DNA of 64,000 nucleotides, from contig JABJQG010000041.1 in assembly GCA_018663505.1 (NCBI GenBank), positions 44,503 through 108,502 on the forward strand, read 5' to 3'. The stretch is from Pseudobdellovibrionaceae bacterium. GTDB taxonomy: Bacteria; Bdellovibrionota; Bdellovibrionia; Bdellovibrionales; UBA1609. The translations under genes were made by a program, and so were the position numbers. Positions 36,577-45,140 of this stretch are shown here, one piece after another. The stretch's first letter is position 1; every line of letters begins with the position of its first letter. The notes under the pieces are model-generated. The model searched no databases. It had not been told where the DNA came from and was given only the letters and a program-made list of their open reading frames with translations.

Positions 36577-36834
36577 AAGGTGCCAGGTCCTGTTTCTTCT
36601 CACACCTAGTCATGATGAATTAAAAATCACAGAGAATGAAAGTTCACACTTACTGCATGTGTTAATTATTACCTTATTTTTATAATGAGCATGTATTCTT
36701 TAACTCATTGTGAGGAGGGGAATTGGGCCTGACATTTATGTTGCTGGAAGATTACTTCATGCACATTTTGTTTTTTTGGAGAGTTGGTGTTCTATGACTT
36801 GGTGTGAGAAGAAACAGGACCTGGCACTTTTATT
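36575..36834. mobile_element. MITE-like element with ~38-bp terminal inverted repeats
   Basis: The left end at 36575-36613 contains GTGCCAGGTCCTGTTTCTTC and continues TCACACC-AGTCAT. The reverse complement of 36796-36834 matches it with only one mismatch and one single-base gap. The 180-bp interior has no coding frame. No clear target duplication is seen. The left end supplies the murB stop codon. A similar sequence begins exactly at the murD stop (17739), so a dispersed family is likely. The element is non-autonomous, with no transposase in the window. Confidence 0.7.
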
Positions 36835-36865
36835 ATGCTATGTATGGTAGCTGAGGTTGGTGATT

Positions 36866-37822
36866 ATGGAATTTTTAAAAAATATTAAAGTGGCATTGAT
36901 TCAGGGTGGATTAAGCGCTGAACGCGAAGTGAGTCTTTCTACTGGAAAATCTTTTGAAGCTGCTCTTAAGGAGCTTGGTGCTAACTATGAGGTTATTGAC
37001 GCTGGAGAGGATTTAGCACAAGTTTTAATTCAAAACCGGCCTCAGGTGGCACTCCTGGCCTTACATGGAAAGTATGCTGAGGATGGTGTTGTACAGGGCC
37101 TGTTAGAGTATTTAAAAATTCCATACACTGGGAGCGGGGTACTTTCTTCGGCACTGTGTATGAGTAAGCTTTATTCTAAACAACTTTTTCAATTTCACAA
37201 TATTCCAACACCATCATTTATGTCTCTGAATACAAAAAATAATTCCTCTAAGGATGTTGCACAAGTTGTTGCGAAAGCCATTAAAGCTTGGGGTTTACCA
37301 TTGGTTGTGAAGCCTTCACGAGAGGGCTCCAGCGTAGGAATTACTATATGTAAAGCAGAAGAGGATATTCTTCCTGCCATCGAGTTGGCCTCAAAATCAG
37401 ATCATACGGTATTGATAGAACAATTTATTAGAGGCAAGGAAGTCACTGTTTCAATCTTAAATAACGAAGCACTTATTCCCATTGAAATTCAGCCCAAAAT
37501 AGATTTTTATAATTATGAAAATAAATATACTGAAGGTATGACGGAGTATTTTGTGCCGGCTCGGTTCTCCAAAGAAATGTTGGCTAAATGTCAGGAGTTA
37601 GCGTTGCGAACTGCTGAGGCTGTAAATATCAGAACATACGGTCGTGTGGATTTTATAATCACTGAAGACGAAGAAGTCTATGTTCTAGAAGTGAATACAC
37701 TTCCTGGATGTACAGAAACATCGTTGCTGCCAAAAGCTGCACACTTTCACCATATTACTTATCCACAATTAGTTTTAGAACTTTTAAAAGGAGCTACCCT
37801 TGATTATGAAGACGTTAAGTAG
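36866..37822 (+). CDS. ddl: D-alanine-D-alanine ligase
   Basis: An ATP-grasp enzyme of about 318 residues that joins two D-alanines for use by MurF. It shows VALIQGGLSAEREVSLSTG, HGKYAEDGVVQGLLE, VKPSREGSSVGI and the metal-binding VLEVNTLPGCTETSLLPKAA. ATG 36866 is preferred (GAGG 9 nt upstream); in-frame TTG 36857 and GTG 36860 would extend it by two or three residues. It overlaps the ftsQ start. Confidence 0.94.
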   Translation: MEFLKNIKVALIQGGLSAEREVSLSTGKSFEAALKELGANYEVIDAGEDLAQVLIQNRPQVALLALHGKYAEDGVVQGLLEYLKIPYTGSGVLSSALCMSKLYSKQLFQFHNIPTPSFMSLNTKNNSSKDVAQVVAKAIKAWGLPLVVKPSREGSSVGITICKAEEDILPAIELASKSDHTVLIEQFIRGKEVTVSILNNEALIPIEIQPKIDFYNYENKYTEGMTEYFVPARFSKEMLAKCQELALRTAEAVNIRTYGRVDFIITEDEEVYVLEVNTLPGCTETSLLPKAAHFHHITYPQLVLELLKGATLDYEDVK

Positions 37823-38543
37823 TCGATGGTTCATATTCTCAATAATTGTTGCAGGTTTTATTGCTTTTACTTTTGTTTCTCAAAAAAGCTTTTTTGAAGT
37901 TAAGGAAGTGACCTTTAAAGTTGAGCAAAATGGTAATTTTCTTCCTATTTTACAATCTGTTAATAAAGATTTGGGTAATTATTTTGCATCTATTAAGGGA
38001 CGCTCAATTTTTAGTCTTTCTGTTTCTGATCTTAACAGTCGCCTTAAGGATGATAACCGATTAAGTGAGTTTAAAATACGTAAGATTTATCCAGATAAGA
38101 TTCAAGTTGAGGTAAAACTCAAGCAAATGGCCTTAGTTTTTCTGGATAAACAAGGGGGCTATTATCCTGTTTCACCCTTAGGTGAGTTGATGCCTTCGGT
38201 GAAGCTAAAATCAGTAGCTAGTCAGGTGATTTTGCGAGGTGACGACCTGAAAAGTAATTTAACAAAATCTCGCAAAGCTGTGAGTTTGTTAAATTATATG
38301 AATGAGTATGAGTTGCTAAAAGAGAAACAGATTTCGGAAATCACTTTTTCTAAAGCTGACGGGTACGCCGTATATTTAACAAATAACCCCATTGTAATTA
38401 AGTTGGGTTTTAAAAAGTTAGAATCGAAAATAAAAAAAATAAATCGAGTGCTGGAATATTTGTATAAAAAGGATATTAAAGACTGCGTCATCGATGCGAG
38501 ATTGGGCAAAAAAGTTGTTGTCAAGCTGCGTAATGAAACCTAA
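37800..38543 (+). CDS. ftsQ: Cell division protein FtsQ
   Basis: A 247-residue bitopic protein with a transmembrane helix at about residues 10-27, then a POTRA-like region (VKEVTFKVEQNGNF to KIRKIYPDKIQVEVKLKQ) and a beta domain. It links FtsA/FtsZ-side components to FtsLB and FtsWI. The TTG at 37800 is 6 nt after AAAAGGAG and so is favoured; ATG 37806 is the alternative (12 nt). It overlaps ddl by 23 bp. Confidence 0.88.
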   Translation: MIMKTLSSRWFIFSIIVAGFIAFTFVSQKSFFEVKEVTFKVEQNGNFLPILQSVNKDLGNYFASIKGRSIFSLSVSDLNSRLKDDNRLSEFKIRKIYPDKIQVEVKLKQMALVFLDKQGGYYPVSPLGELMPSVKLKSVASQVILRGDDLKSNLTKSRKAVSLLNYMNEYELLKEKQISEITFSKADGYAVYLTNNPIVIKLGFKKLESKIKKINRVLEYLYKKDIKDCVIDARLGKKVVVKLRNET

Positions 38544-38553
38544 CCTTAGTCAT

Positions 38554-38577
38554 GGAGAGTTTTTAAAAAAGCTCTCC
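38554..38577 (+). promoter_or_regulatory. Hairpin between ftsQ and ftsA
   Basis: GGAGAG (38554-38559) and CTCTCC (38572-38577) flank TTTTT/AAAAA, giving a stem of six GC-rich pairs extended by a G-U and A-T pairs. The downstream sequence is GTTTGGTTTTTG, a poor T tract. It could be a weak terminator or a processing site that sets ftsA-ftsZ levels apart from upstream genes. Confidence 0.4.
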
Positions 38578-38650
38578 AAAAGTTTGGTTTTTGATTAAGA
38601 AGATTGGAAGCCAAGGTGTTTAAAAAGGATTTTTTACAACGAGGACTTGG

Positions 38651-39895
38651 ATGTCGAATATACAACAACCCATTATCGCAGGTATTGATGTAGGTACAAC
38701 CAAAGTTGCTGTTGTCATTGGCCACTTAAATGAAGATAAAGAACTCAACATAGTCGGCGTAGGCCAAGCCGCAAATCAAGGTGTAAAACAAGGACATATT
38801 GTTAATATAGATATGGTTTCTGAGGCGATTAAAAAAGCTAAAGAAGAAGCTGAGTTTATGGCAGGAGTAAATATCGAAACCGCCTATATCTCTGTTGGTG
38901 GTCCACACATTAATTCTTTTAGCTCATCAGGCATGGTTGCAATTAAAAACAATGAAGTGAATGCCCAGGACGTAGAAAAAGTCATCGAAACAGCTCGTGC
39001 TGTGGCAATCCCCTCGGACATTGAAGTGTTACATGTGATTCCTAATGAATTTAAGATCGATAGCCAGGGTGGAATTATTGATCCTATTGGCATGTCTGGA
39101 GTGCGTTTAGAGACAGACGTTCATATTATTACAGGGCAAGTGGCTGTTATTCAAAATTACATTAAATGTGTAGAAAAAGCAGGAATAAAAGTTAAAGGGA
39201 CCGTTTTACAACCCTTAGCAACTGCCATGTCTATTGTTACTGAAGATGAAAAAAACCTAGGTGTTGGAGTTGTAGATATGGGGGGCGGTGCCTGTCATAT
39301 CATTGCTTTCAATCAGGGTGGAGTTATTAAAACAAGCATGATTCCAATTGGTGGAGCAAATGTAACTCAAGACATTTCTATGGGTTTAAAAACCACTCAA
39401 GCAAATGCTGAATCTATTAAAAAGAAATATGCATGTGCTCTTCCTGAGCTTGTTGAAGAAGGCGAATCTATTGAGGTAGAAAGCGTTGGCGGACAAAAAC
39501 AGCGTATAGTTAGTAAGAAAGAACTCTGTCAAATCGTGGAAGCACGAGTTGAGGAAACTTTAAATATTATTAAAGACACTATTGATAAGCTGGACCTTAA
39601 CGACACATTAGGTTCGGGTTTAGTTATCTCTGGAGGAGCTTCTCAGCTAACCGGTGTTGTGGAAATGTGCGAATTCGCATTTGAGTTACCAGTACGTTTG
39701 GGTACTCCGAGAAACATAAGTGGCCTTACTGATGTGGTTAAGCTGCCCCAGTTTGCAACTGCTGTGGGCATTTTATTTTATATTATTAAAGAAGAAAAAT
39801 TAGAAAACTATCAACCAAGTTCTAGAGAAATGATTGCAGAGCAGACTCTAGGAATGTTTGACAAAGTAAAGAATTATTTTAACGAAGTATTTTAA
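38651..39895 (+). CDS. ftsA: Cell division protein FtsA
   Basis: A 414-residue actin-family ATPase that tethers FtsZ to the membrane. It shows AGIDVGTTKVAVVIG at the start, VGVVDMGGGACHIIAF in the middle and GSGLVISGGASQLTGV near the end. The C-terminus (GMFDKVKNYFNEVF) fits the amphipathic membrane-targeting helix. GAGG lies before ATG 38651. The ftsZ start follows 15 bp after its stop. Confidence 0.95.
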   Translation: MSNIQQPIIAGIDVGTTKVAVVIGHLNEDKELNIVGVGQAANQGVKQGHIVNIDMVSEAIKKAKEEAEFMAGVNIETAYISVGGPHINSFSSSGMVAIKNNEVNAQDVEKVIETARAVAIPSDIEVLHVIPNEFKIDSQGGIIDPIGMSGVRLETDVHIITGQVAVIQNYIKCVEKAGIKVKGTVLQPLATAMSIVTEDEKNLGVGVVDMGGGACHIIAFNQGGVIKTSMIPIGGANVTQDISMGLKTTQANAESIKKKYACALPELVEEGESIEVESVGGQKQRIVSKKELCQIVEARVEETLNIIKDTIDKLDLNDTLGSGLVISGGASQLTGVVEMCEFAFELPVRLGTPRNISGLTDVVKLPQFATAVGILFYIIKEEKLENYQPSSREMIAEQTLGMFDKVKNYFNEVF

Positions 39896-39910
39896 CCCTT
39901 TGGAGGGAAT

Positions 39911-41638
39911 ATGTTTGAATTGGAAGAAGCAGAATCACTAGGTGCTAATATTAAAGTTGTTGGAGTTGGTGGCGGCGGTAATAATGCTGTTCAAACGATG
40001 ATCGAGGGTGGCCTTACAGGCGTAGAATTTATTGTTGCAAATACAGATCGACAAGCCTTACATGCTAATAAAGCTGAGGGTAAAATTCAGTTAGGCATGG
40101 AGCTTACAAAAGGGCTTGGAGCTGGAGCAAATCCAGAAGTTGGTAAAAGAGCAGCCATAGAATCGTATAATGATATAGTTGAGAAACTAGATGGTGCTGA
40201 TATGGTTTTTGTAACTGCCGGTATGGGCGGTGGCACAGGAACAGGTGGAGCTCCAATCGTAGCAAAAATTGCTAGAGAACTTGGCGCCCTTACAATTGGT
40301 GTTGTTACAAGACCATTTATTTTTGAAGGTAAAAAACGTAAAGCTCATGCAGATGCAGGAATTCAGGAATTAAAAGAAAATGTTGATACACTTATTGTTA
40401 TTCCAAACCAAAAATTATTGGCTATTGCTGGAGAACGAACACCTTTATTAGAGACTTTTAAAAAAGCGGACCACGTTTTGCTACAAGCTGTGAAGGGTAT
40501 TTCTGATTTAATTAATATTAGAGGATTAATCAACTTAGATTTCGCTGATATTAGAACTGTAATGGCTTCACAAGGTATGGCTATTATGGGTGCTGGAATG
40601 GCTGAAGGCGAAAACAGAGCTGTGGAAGCGGCTTCACAAGCAGTATCATCTCCTCTACTTGAAAACATAAGCATTGATGGCGCTACAGGAATTATCATTA
40701 ATGTAACAGGTGGTTCTGACTTAACCTTATGGGAAGTGAACGAAGCCTCAACATTAATTACTGAAGCGGCTCATGAGGATGCTGAAATAATTTTTGGTGC
40801 TGTGATTGACCCAGATATTGGTGAGCAAATTATGGTAACAGTGATTGCTACAGGTTTTGGAACTGAAAACAAGACAGCTGTTGATGATCAAATTCAAAAG
40901 CTACAGCAGCTAACACAAGCTCAGTTGAATATGCAAATGAACCAAGTGGCTCAGGCGCAACAATTAGCTGAAGTGTATCAAAATCAAAATTCAACGATGA
41001 GTGCAGAGGCTCTGCAACAGCAGATATTACAAAAAGCGGTTGAAACGCTTCAGCCTATGGCTAACAAAATGGATATGTCTGCTCATGAAGAAATGGAGCC
41101 TATGGCATCAGCTCCCACATACAATACAGAGATGTTAAATACACCTGTTCCGCCACAGACTCCTCAGTATGAGCCCGTAGCAGCACAACCTCCTGTTTAT
41201 CAATCGACTCATCAGCCAATACAACAAAATCAACCTGTTTATCAACCAGTACAGCAAGCTCAACATACACCTCAGAATTATCCAGAGCTTACGGAGCCCT
41301 TGGTAACTCCTCAAGTGGACCAAACGGCTGTGAGTCAAACAAATACAGAGATATTTAATGCTCAAACGGAAGTACCGGAACCTGTTCAAGGTCAGAAGTC
41401 ACTTCCTCGGGATTTGTTAATTGCAAAAGCTATGGCTTATAGACAGAATCAAGATACTAGACCTGTAGAACGTCAACCTGAGCAAATGTCTTTGGATGTT
41501 GATTTGAAAAATGAAGCTGCTGTGGATAGAGCCAGACAAATGGCTCAGAGTCATTCTCCTTTTCCTATTAACTCAAATGATTTAGATGTTCCGGCTTACT
41601 TAAGAAAAGGCCAAAACACAAATAATAATGCTGAGTAA
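39911..41638 (+). CDS. ftsZ: Cell division protein FtsZ with a long Q/P-rich linker
   Basis: A 575-residue tubulin-like GTPase that forms the Z ring. The GTP-binding motif GGGTGTG is at 106-112. The globular part ends near residue 320. A linker of about 235 residues, rich in Gln, Pro, Ala and Thr (for example [15 protein letters not shown]), then leads to the conserved C-terminal peptide LDVPAYLRK, which binds FtsA. The linker is much longer than the roughly 50 residues of E. coli but long linkers are known in other phyla. GGAGGGAAT precedes the start. Confidence 0.96.
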   Translation: MFELEEAESLGANIKVVGVGGGGNNAVQTMIEGGLTGVEFIVANTDRQALHANKAEGKIQLGMELTKGLGAGANPEVGKRAAIESYNDIVEKLDGADMVFVTAGMGGGTGTGGAPIVAKIARELGALTIGVVTRPFIFEGKKRKAHADAGIQELKENVDTLIVIPNQKLLAIAGERTPLLETFKKADHVLLQAVKGISDLINIRGLINLDFADIRTVMASQGMAIMGAGMAEGENRAVEAASQAVSSPLLENISIDGATGIIINVTGGSDLTLWEVNEASTLITEAAHEDAEIIFGAVIDPDIGEQIMVTVIATGFGTENKTAVDDQIQKLQQLTQAQLNMQMNQVAQAQQLAEVYQNQNSTMSAEALQQQILQKAVETLQPMANKMDMSAHEEMEPMASAPTYNTEMLNTPVPPQTPQYEPVAAQPPVYQSTHQPIQQNQPVYQPVQQAQHTPQNYPELTEPLVTPQVDQTAVSQTNTEIFNAQTEVPEPVQGQKSLPRDLLIAKAMAYRQNQDTRPVERQPEQMSLDVDLKNEAAVDRARQMAQSHSPFPINSNDLDVPAYLRKGQNTNNNAE

Positions 41639-42381
41639 TGGACGAAGCTTATTTTGTTTCTGATGTGCATTTAACCGATTTGGAAAGTTCAAGAACAAGA
41701 GCTTTCCTCAAATTTTTAAAAGAATTAAACCAAAAAAAAGCCGATAATAATATTCGGCTTTTTTTTGTTGGTGATATTTTTGATTTATGGATATCAGATT
41801 ATACTTACTTTCAAAATAAATTCGCACCAATTATCCATGAAATTAAAGAATTTATAAAAACAGGAAATGAGCTTTATTATTTTGAAGGTAATCATGATCT
41901 ATATCTCAAAGATTTTTGGCAAAAAGAAATTGGAGCCACTGTTGTTGCTGATTTTGAATATTATGAGATCAACGGAATTAAAGTCAGAGTAGAGCATGGT
42001 GATTTAGCCGACCCAGAAGATAAAGGATATCGTTTTTTAAGAGCTTTTTTGAGAAATCTAATAGTTCGTTTTATTCTCTCTCGTCTTCCAGAGGGCTTTC
42101 TGGTTAAATTGGGAGAAATGTCCAGTCGTTCAAGCCGAAAGTATACAAGTGAAGTCAAAGTAGTCAGCGATGATGATGGCAAAAACAAAATAATAGCTTA
42201 TGCAGATAAATGCTACGATCACAGACCTTTTGATTTAATGGTAACAGGTCATACTCACATTTTTGACGATGCAAAAACAAAGAATTACAGATCAATAAAC
42301 CTAGGATCCTGGTTTGATACACCAAAGTATTTACAAATAAGTTCTAACACAACTGAAATTGTTATTATGGAATTAGCATAG
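41638..42381 (+). CDS. lpxH: UDP-2,3-diacylglucosamine hydrolase (LpxH-like)
   Basis: A 247-residue calcineurin-like phosphoesterase with the metal-site blocks SDVHL (8-12), GDIFDLW (45-51), GNHD (84-87), EHGD (119-122) and GHTH (204-207). LpxH cleaves UDP-2,3-diacylglucosamine to lipid X in lipid A synthesis. The start overlaps the ftsZ stop (TAATG), so it is coupled to ftsZ, yet a perfect intrinsic terminator lies within codons 32-43. It is an unusual tail gene for a dcw cluster. Confidence 0.85.
   Translation: MDEAYFVSDVHLTDLESSRTRAFLKFLKELNQKKADNNIRLFFVGDIFDLWISDYTYFQNKFAPIIHEIKEFIKTGNELYYFEGNHDLYLKDFWQKEIGATVVADFEYYEINGIKVRVEHGDLADPEDKGYRFLRAFLRNLIVRFILSRLPEGFLVKLGEMSSRSSRKYTSEVKVVSDDDGKNKIIAYADKCYDHRPFDLMVTGHTHIFDDAKTKNYRSINLGSWFDTPKYLQISSNTTEIVIMELA
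41732..41766 (+). terminator. Intrinsic terminator embedded in the lpxH coding region
   Basis: AAAAAAAAGCCGA at 41732-41744 and TCGGCTTTTTTTT at 41754-41766 are perfect 13-bp inverted arms around a 9-nt loop, ending in eight T. It has the classic form of a Rho-independent terminator, about 100 bp after the ftsZ stop. Because it is inside an open reading frame, ribosomes translating lpxH could suppress it. Confidence 0.7.
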
Positions 42382-42492
42382 CCTTAGAAAATATAACAAT
42401 TTGAATATTAGTAAAAAATTCAATATTGTATTCTATTTCTAATACTAATTTTAGTCATAAAGTGGTAGATAAATAGGTACAACGTTCAGTAT

Positions 42493-42521
42493 TTGCTTAA
42501 AATGCCAAGCTTGTATAAAAT
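42493..42521 (+). promoter_or_regulatory. Promoter candidate for the HEPN/MNT pair
   Basis: TTGCTT at 42493-42498 is followed by TATAAA at 42514-42519 (15-bp spacer) or TAAAAT at 42516-42521 (17-bp spacer). It lies about 30 bp before the first gene, which also has an AAGG ribosome-binding site, so the pair probably has its own promoter. Confidence 0.5.
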
Positions 42522-42549
42522 ATGACTTCACTATTTAAAAAAGGTTTGT

Positions 42550-42948
42550 ATGCAAAAAACTACTCGATGGAAACAGAGATTTGATAATTTAGAAAGCTCT
42601 TTTCAGTTTCTAGAAGAATCATCAAAGCAAGATAGTTACTCTAGGCTTGAGCTAGGTGGGTTTATAAAGGCCTTTGATTCTTGTTTCGAGCTTTCATGGA
42701 AAACTATTAAAGATTATCTTGAGGCTCAAGGAGAGGTCACAAAATTTGCCAGAGAGGCATTAAAATTATCCTTTCAAAAAGAAATCATCGAAGATGGTCA
42801 CCTATGGCTTGAAATGTTGGAAAAAAGAAATGAACTTTCACATACATACAGCAAAGTACAAGCTCAAAAAGCTATTGAAACTATTAAAAATTCTTATCTG
42901 CCAGCTTTAAAAAGCTTGTATCAGTATCTAAAATCAGAAAGAAGCTGA
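42550..42948 (+). CDS. HEPN-type toxin (HI0074/HepT-like nucleotidyltransferase partner)
   Basis: A 132-residue all-alpha protein of the nucleotidyltransferase substrate-binding type. It carries the HEPN RNase motif RX4HXY at residues 93-100 (RNELSHTY). In the known MntA-HepT systems the HEPN protein cleaves RNA and is silenced when the partner adds AMP to the motif tyrosine, here Tyr100. The partner gene follows one base after its stop. I infer a toxin-antitoxin or defence module; toxicity is untested. Confidence 0.8.
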   Translation: MQKTTRWKQRFDNLESSFQFLEESSKQDSYSRLELGGFIKAFDSCFELSWKTIKDYLEAQGEVTKFAREALKLSFQKEIIEDGHLWLEMLEKRNELSHTYSKVQAQKAIETIKNSYLPALKSLYQYLKSERS

Positions 42949-42949
42949 T

Positions 42950-43270
42950 ATGAATGCGAAACAATTGGGCCTTAGAGATGAAGATCTATCTTGCATTATT
43001 AAAACACTTTCAAAAGATCCATCTGTAGAAAGTATTATAGTATTTGGTTCACGTGCTATGGGTAATTTTAAGCCAGGCTCTGATATTGATATTTCAATAA
43101 AAAGTAGCTCAGCAAACATTTCTAAGGTAATAACTCGAGCAAAAGATATACTTGAAAATGAATCAACAATACCATTTTTCTTTGACATCGTTCACTACGA
43201 ATCAATAGATAATAAAGATCTCATTAAGCACATTGATCAACACGGTCTAGAAATCTATAAAAAAAAGTGA
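42950..43270 (+). CDS. MNT-domain nucleotidyltransferase antitoxin (MntA-like)
   Basis: A 106-residue minimal nucleotidyltransferase. The catalytic signature GSX10DXD is intact: Gly33-Ser34, then Asp45-Ile-Asp47 (VFGSRAMGNFKPGSDIDISI). A third carboxylate is expected around FFFDIVHYE. Members of this family neutralise the neighbouring HEPN toxin by nucleotidylating it. It is translated right after the HEPN gene. Its stop lies in the stem of a terminator serving the opposite strand. Confidence 0.85.
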   Translation: MNAKQLGLRDEDLSCIIKTLSKDPSVESIIVFGSRAMGNFKPGSDIDISIKSSSANISKVITRAKDILENESTIPFFFDIVHYESIDNKDLIKHIDQHGLEIYKKK

Positions 43271-43297
43271 AAAGATAATATTATTATCCTTTCACTT
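43258..43297 (-). terminator. Terminator of the recN operon overlapping the antitoxin gene end
   Basis: AAGTGAAA-A-GATAAT, loop ATT, ATTATC-C-TTTCACTT (43265-43297) is a 14-bp stem with one mismatch. On the minus strand it is followed by a T8 tract (A run at 43259-43266), so it fits an intrinsic terminator about 140 bp after recN. On the plus strand it lacks a T tract, so it should act mainly on the recN side. Confidence 0.6.
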
Positions 43298-43434
43298 AGC
43301 CTCTAATAAGTACGCCGTACCTTTTGGTTCAGCAAAGCGTCATAATTTAGGTATCTGAGAGTTCACTAAGATCTTAGTTAAGACAGTATTCATTTTAGAT
43401 GAGTATAACTAGCAAACGAATCAGTTAAGATTTG

Positions 43435-45123
43435 TTAACTCAGTAACTGCTCAGCATGGGAAATACTTGTTTTTGTGATCTTTTCTCCAGAAATGAGGCG
43501 AGCGATTTCGTTCACGCGATCTTTCTTTTTGGTTAGGGCTAGGACTTCCATAACCATTTGGTCATTTTTATTGGCTTTGCAAATATAAAAATGATGATCC
43601 CCTTGGGCGGCAACTTGTGGTAGATGAGTCACGCAAATAACCTGTTGTCCTTTTGAGATAGAATGCAGTTTATGACCTACTTTTTCAGCGGTCTCTCCAC
43701 TGACTCCCGCGTCCACTTCATCGAACAAGTACGTTCTTGGTACTGATGACTTTCCAGTTATATATTTAAGCGAGAGAAGGATTCGACTCAATTCGCCACC
43801 ACTGGCAAATTTTGATAAGGACCTAGCTTCGTCTTTTTTAGAAGATTTAGTTTTAAACTCTACTTGTGTTTTTCCAGTAGAATTAATGGAATCAAGTTCA
43901 GACACATGAATAACAAACTGAACTCCTTTCATATTTAGATCTAATAATTCGGAGTTTACACTTTTTGTAAGTAGACTGGCAGATGCGCTTCTTTTTTTGT
44001 GAAGTTTTAAAGCCAGCAAGTTAAGTTCATCACGAAGCAGGTCTAATTCGGATTGTAAATTTTTATAATGTTCGTCAGAATTCATAAGTCCATTCAACTC
44101 TGCTTGAATGTCTTTTTGATTGGCTAAGATATCTGCTACCGTCTTGCCGTATTTTTTCTGTAATTTTCTTAGTAGGTCAATTTTTTCTTCCCACTTATTT
44201 TTTTGCTCATCATCTACATTAATATTAGAGGCATAGTTTCTGATCTCATAAACACAGTCTTCAATTAAGGCTGTGACCTGATGTAGGGGAGAGATTTTAT
44301 TCTCCAGTTGAGGATCCACCTTATAAAAAGCTTCAGCAGAGTGAATAATACTTTGTAACTGAGAAAGAACAGAGTCTTCATTAGAGTAGAGACTGGTTTC
44401 TAGGTTAGAAGAAAACTCTAAAATATGAGAAGCATTCTTTAACTTACTAAGATTAGTTTCAATATTTGTTTCTTCTCCAGGGGAGAGCTGTAATTGTTCG
44501 ATTTCGTTAAATTGAAACTGAAGGAAGTCAATTTTCTGATTTCTAATTTTTTCTTGTTCTTTTAAAGCTTCAATTTGTCGTTTAATCTCAGCTGCTTTTT
44601 TATATTTACTTTCAAAGTCCACTCTTAGTTTAAAGCAACCTGCATATTGATCTAAAATGTCTAAGTGATAATTTATGGATTGAAGATTCTTGTTCTCATG
44701 TTGGCCAGTCATTTCGATTAAAGGGATATGATGGCCCGAGACTTCAATGAGTGGAGCGATCAGGTCTTTTAATAATGATAGCGGAGATAAAGATCCATTG
44801 AGGTAAACTCTACTTTTTCCATGTTTTGCAACAATGCGACGAACAACTAATTGGTCTTCTGTGACCTCAATACCTATTTCTTTAAGGTTATTTAAAAGAT
44901 CCGTGCGCTCAGAAAGATCAAAAAGCCCCTCTATTGTAGCAAATTCACAGCCAGTCTTCACAGATTCTGTTTGCGATTTTGCTCCCATAAGGAGTCCTAG
45001 ACTCTTTAATATGATAGACTTCCCCGCACCAGTTTCACCACTGATTACATTTAATCCTTTTTTAAACTGAATATGTATATTATCAATGATGGCAAAATTT
45101 GATACGTTGAGTTCTATTAACAT
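43435..45123 (-). CDS. recN: DNA repair protein RecN
   Basis: A 562-residue SMC-like ATPase in double-strand break repair. Walker A GETGAGKS lies at 29-36, a long coiled coil occupies the middle (about 160-380), and the C-terminal part has SGGELSRILLSLK and Walker B TYLFDEVDAGVSGETA. AGGGGAA precedes the start. It is the third gene of prlC-nadK-recN, 17 bp after nadK, matching the common nadK-recN pairing. Confidence 0.95.
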   Translation of the reverse strand: MLIELNVSNFAIIDNIHIQFKKGLNVISGETGAGKSIILKSLGLLMGAKSQTESVKTGCEFATIEGLFDLSERTDLLNNLKEIGIEVTEDQLVVRRIVAKHGKSRVYLNGSLSPLSLLKDLIAPLIEVSGHHIPLIEMTGQHENKNLQSINYHLDILDQYAGCFKLRVDFESKYKKAAEIKRQIEALKEQEKIRNQKIDFLQFQFNEIEQLQLSPGEETNIETNLSKLKNASHILEFSSNLETSLYSNEDSVLSQLQSIIHSAEAFYKVDPQLENKISPLHQVTALIEDCVYEIRNYASNINVDDEQKNKWEEKIDLLRKLQKKYGKTVADILANQKDIQAELNGLMNSDEHYKNLQSELDLLRDELNLLALKLHKKRSASASLLTKSVNSELLDLNMKGVQFVIHVSELDSINSTGKTQVEFKTKSSKKDEARSLSKFASGGELSRILLSLKYITGKSSVPRTYLFDEVDAGVSGETAEKVGHKLHSISKGQQVICVTHLPQVAAQGDHHFYICKANKNDQMVMEVLALTKKKDRVNEIARLISGEKITKTSISHAEQLLS

Positions 45124-45140
45124 GGTATTCCCCTAATTAT

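Noticed and set aside
36390..36623. Plus-strand frame across the murB end and the inverted repeat
   Set aside because: It overlaps murB in another frame and has no protein-like features.
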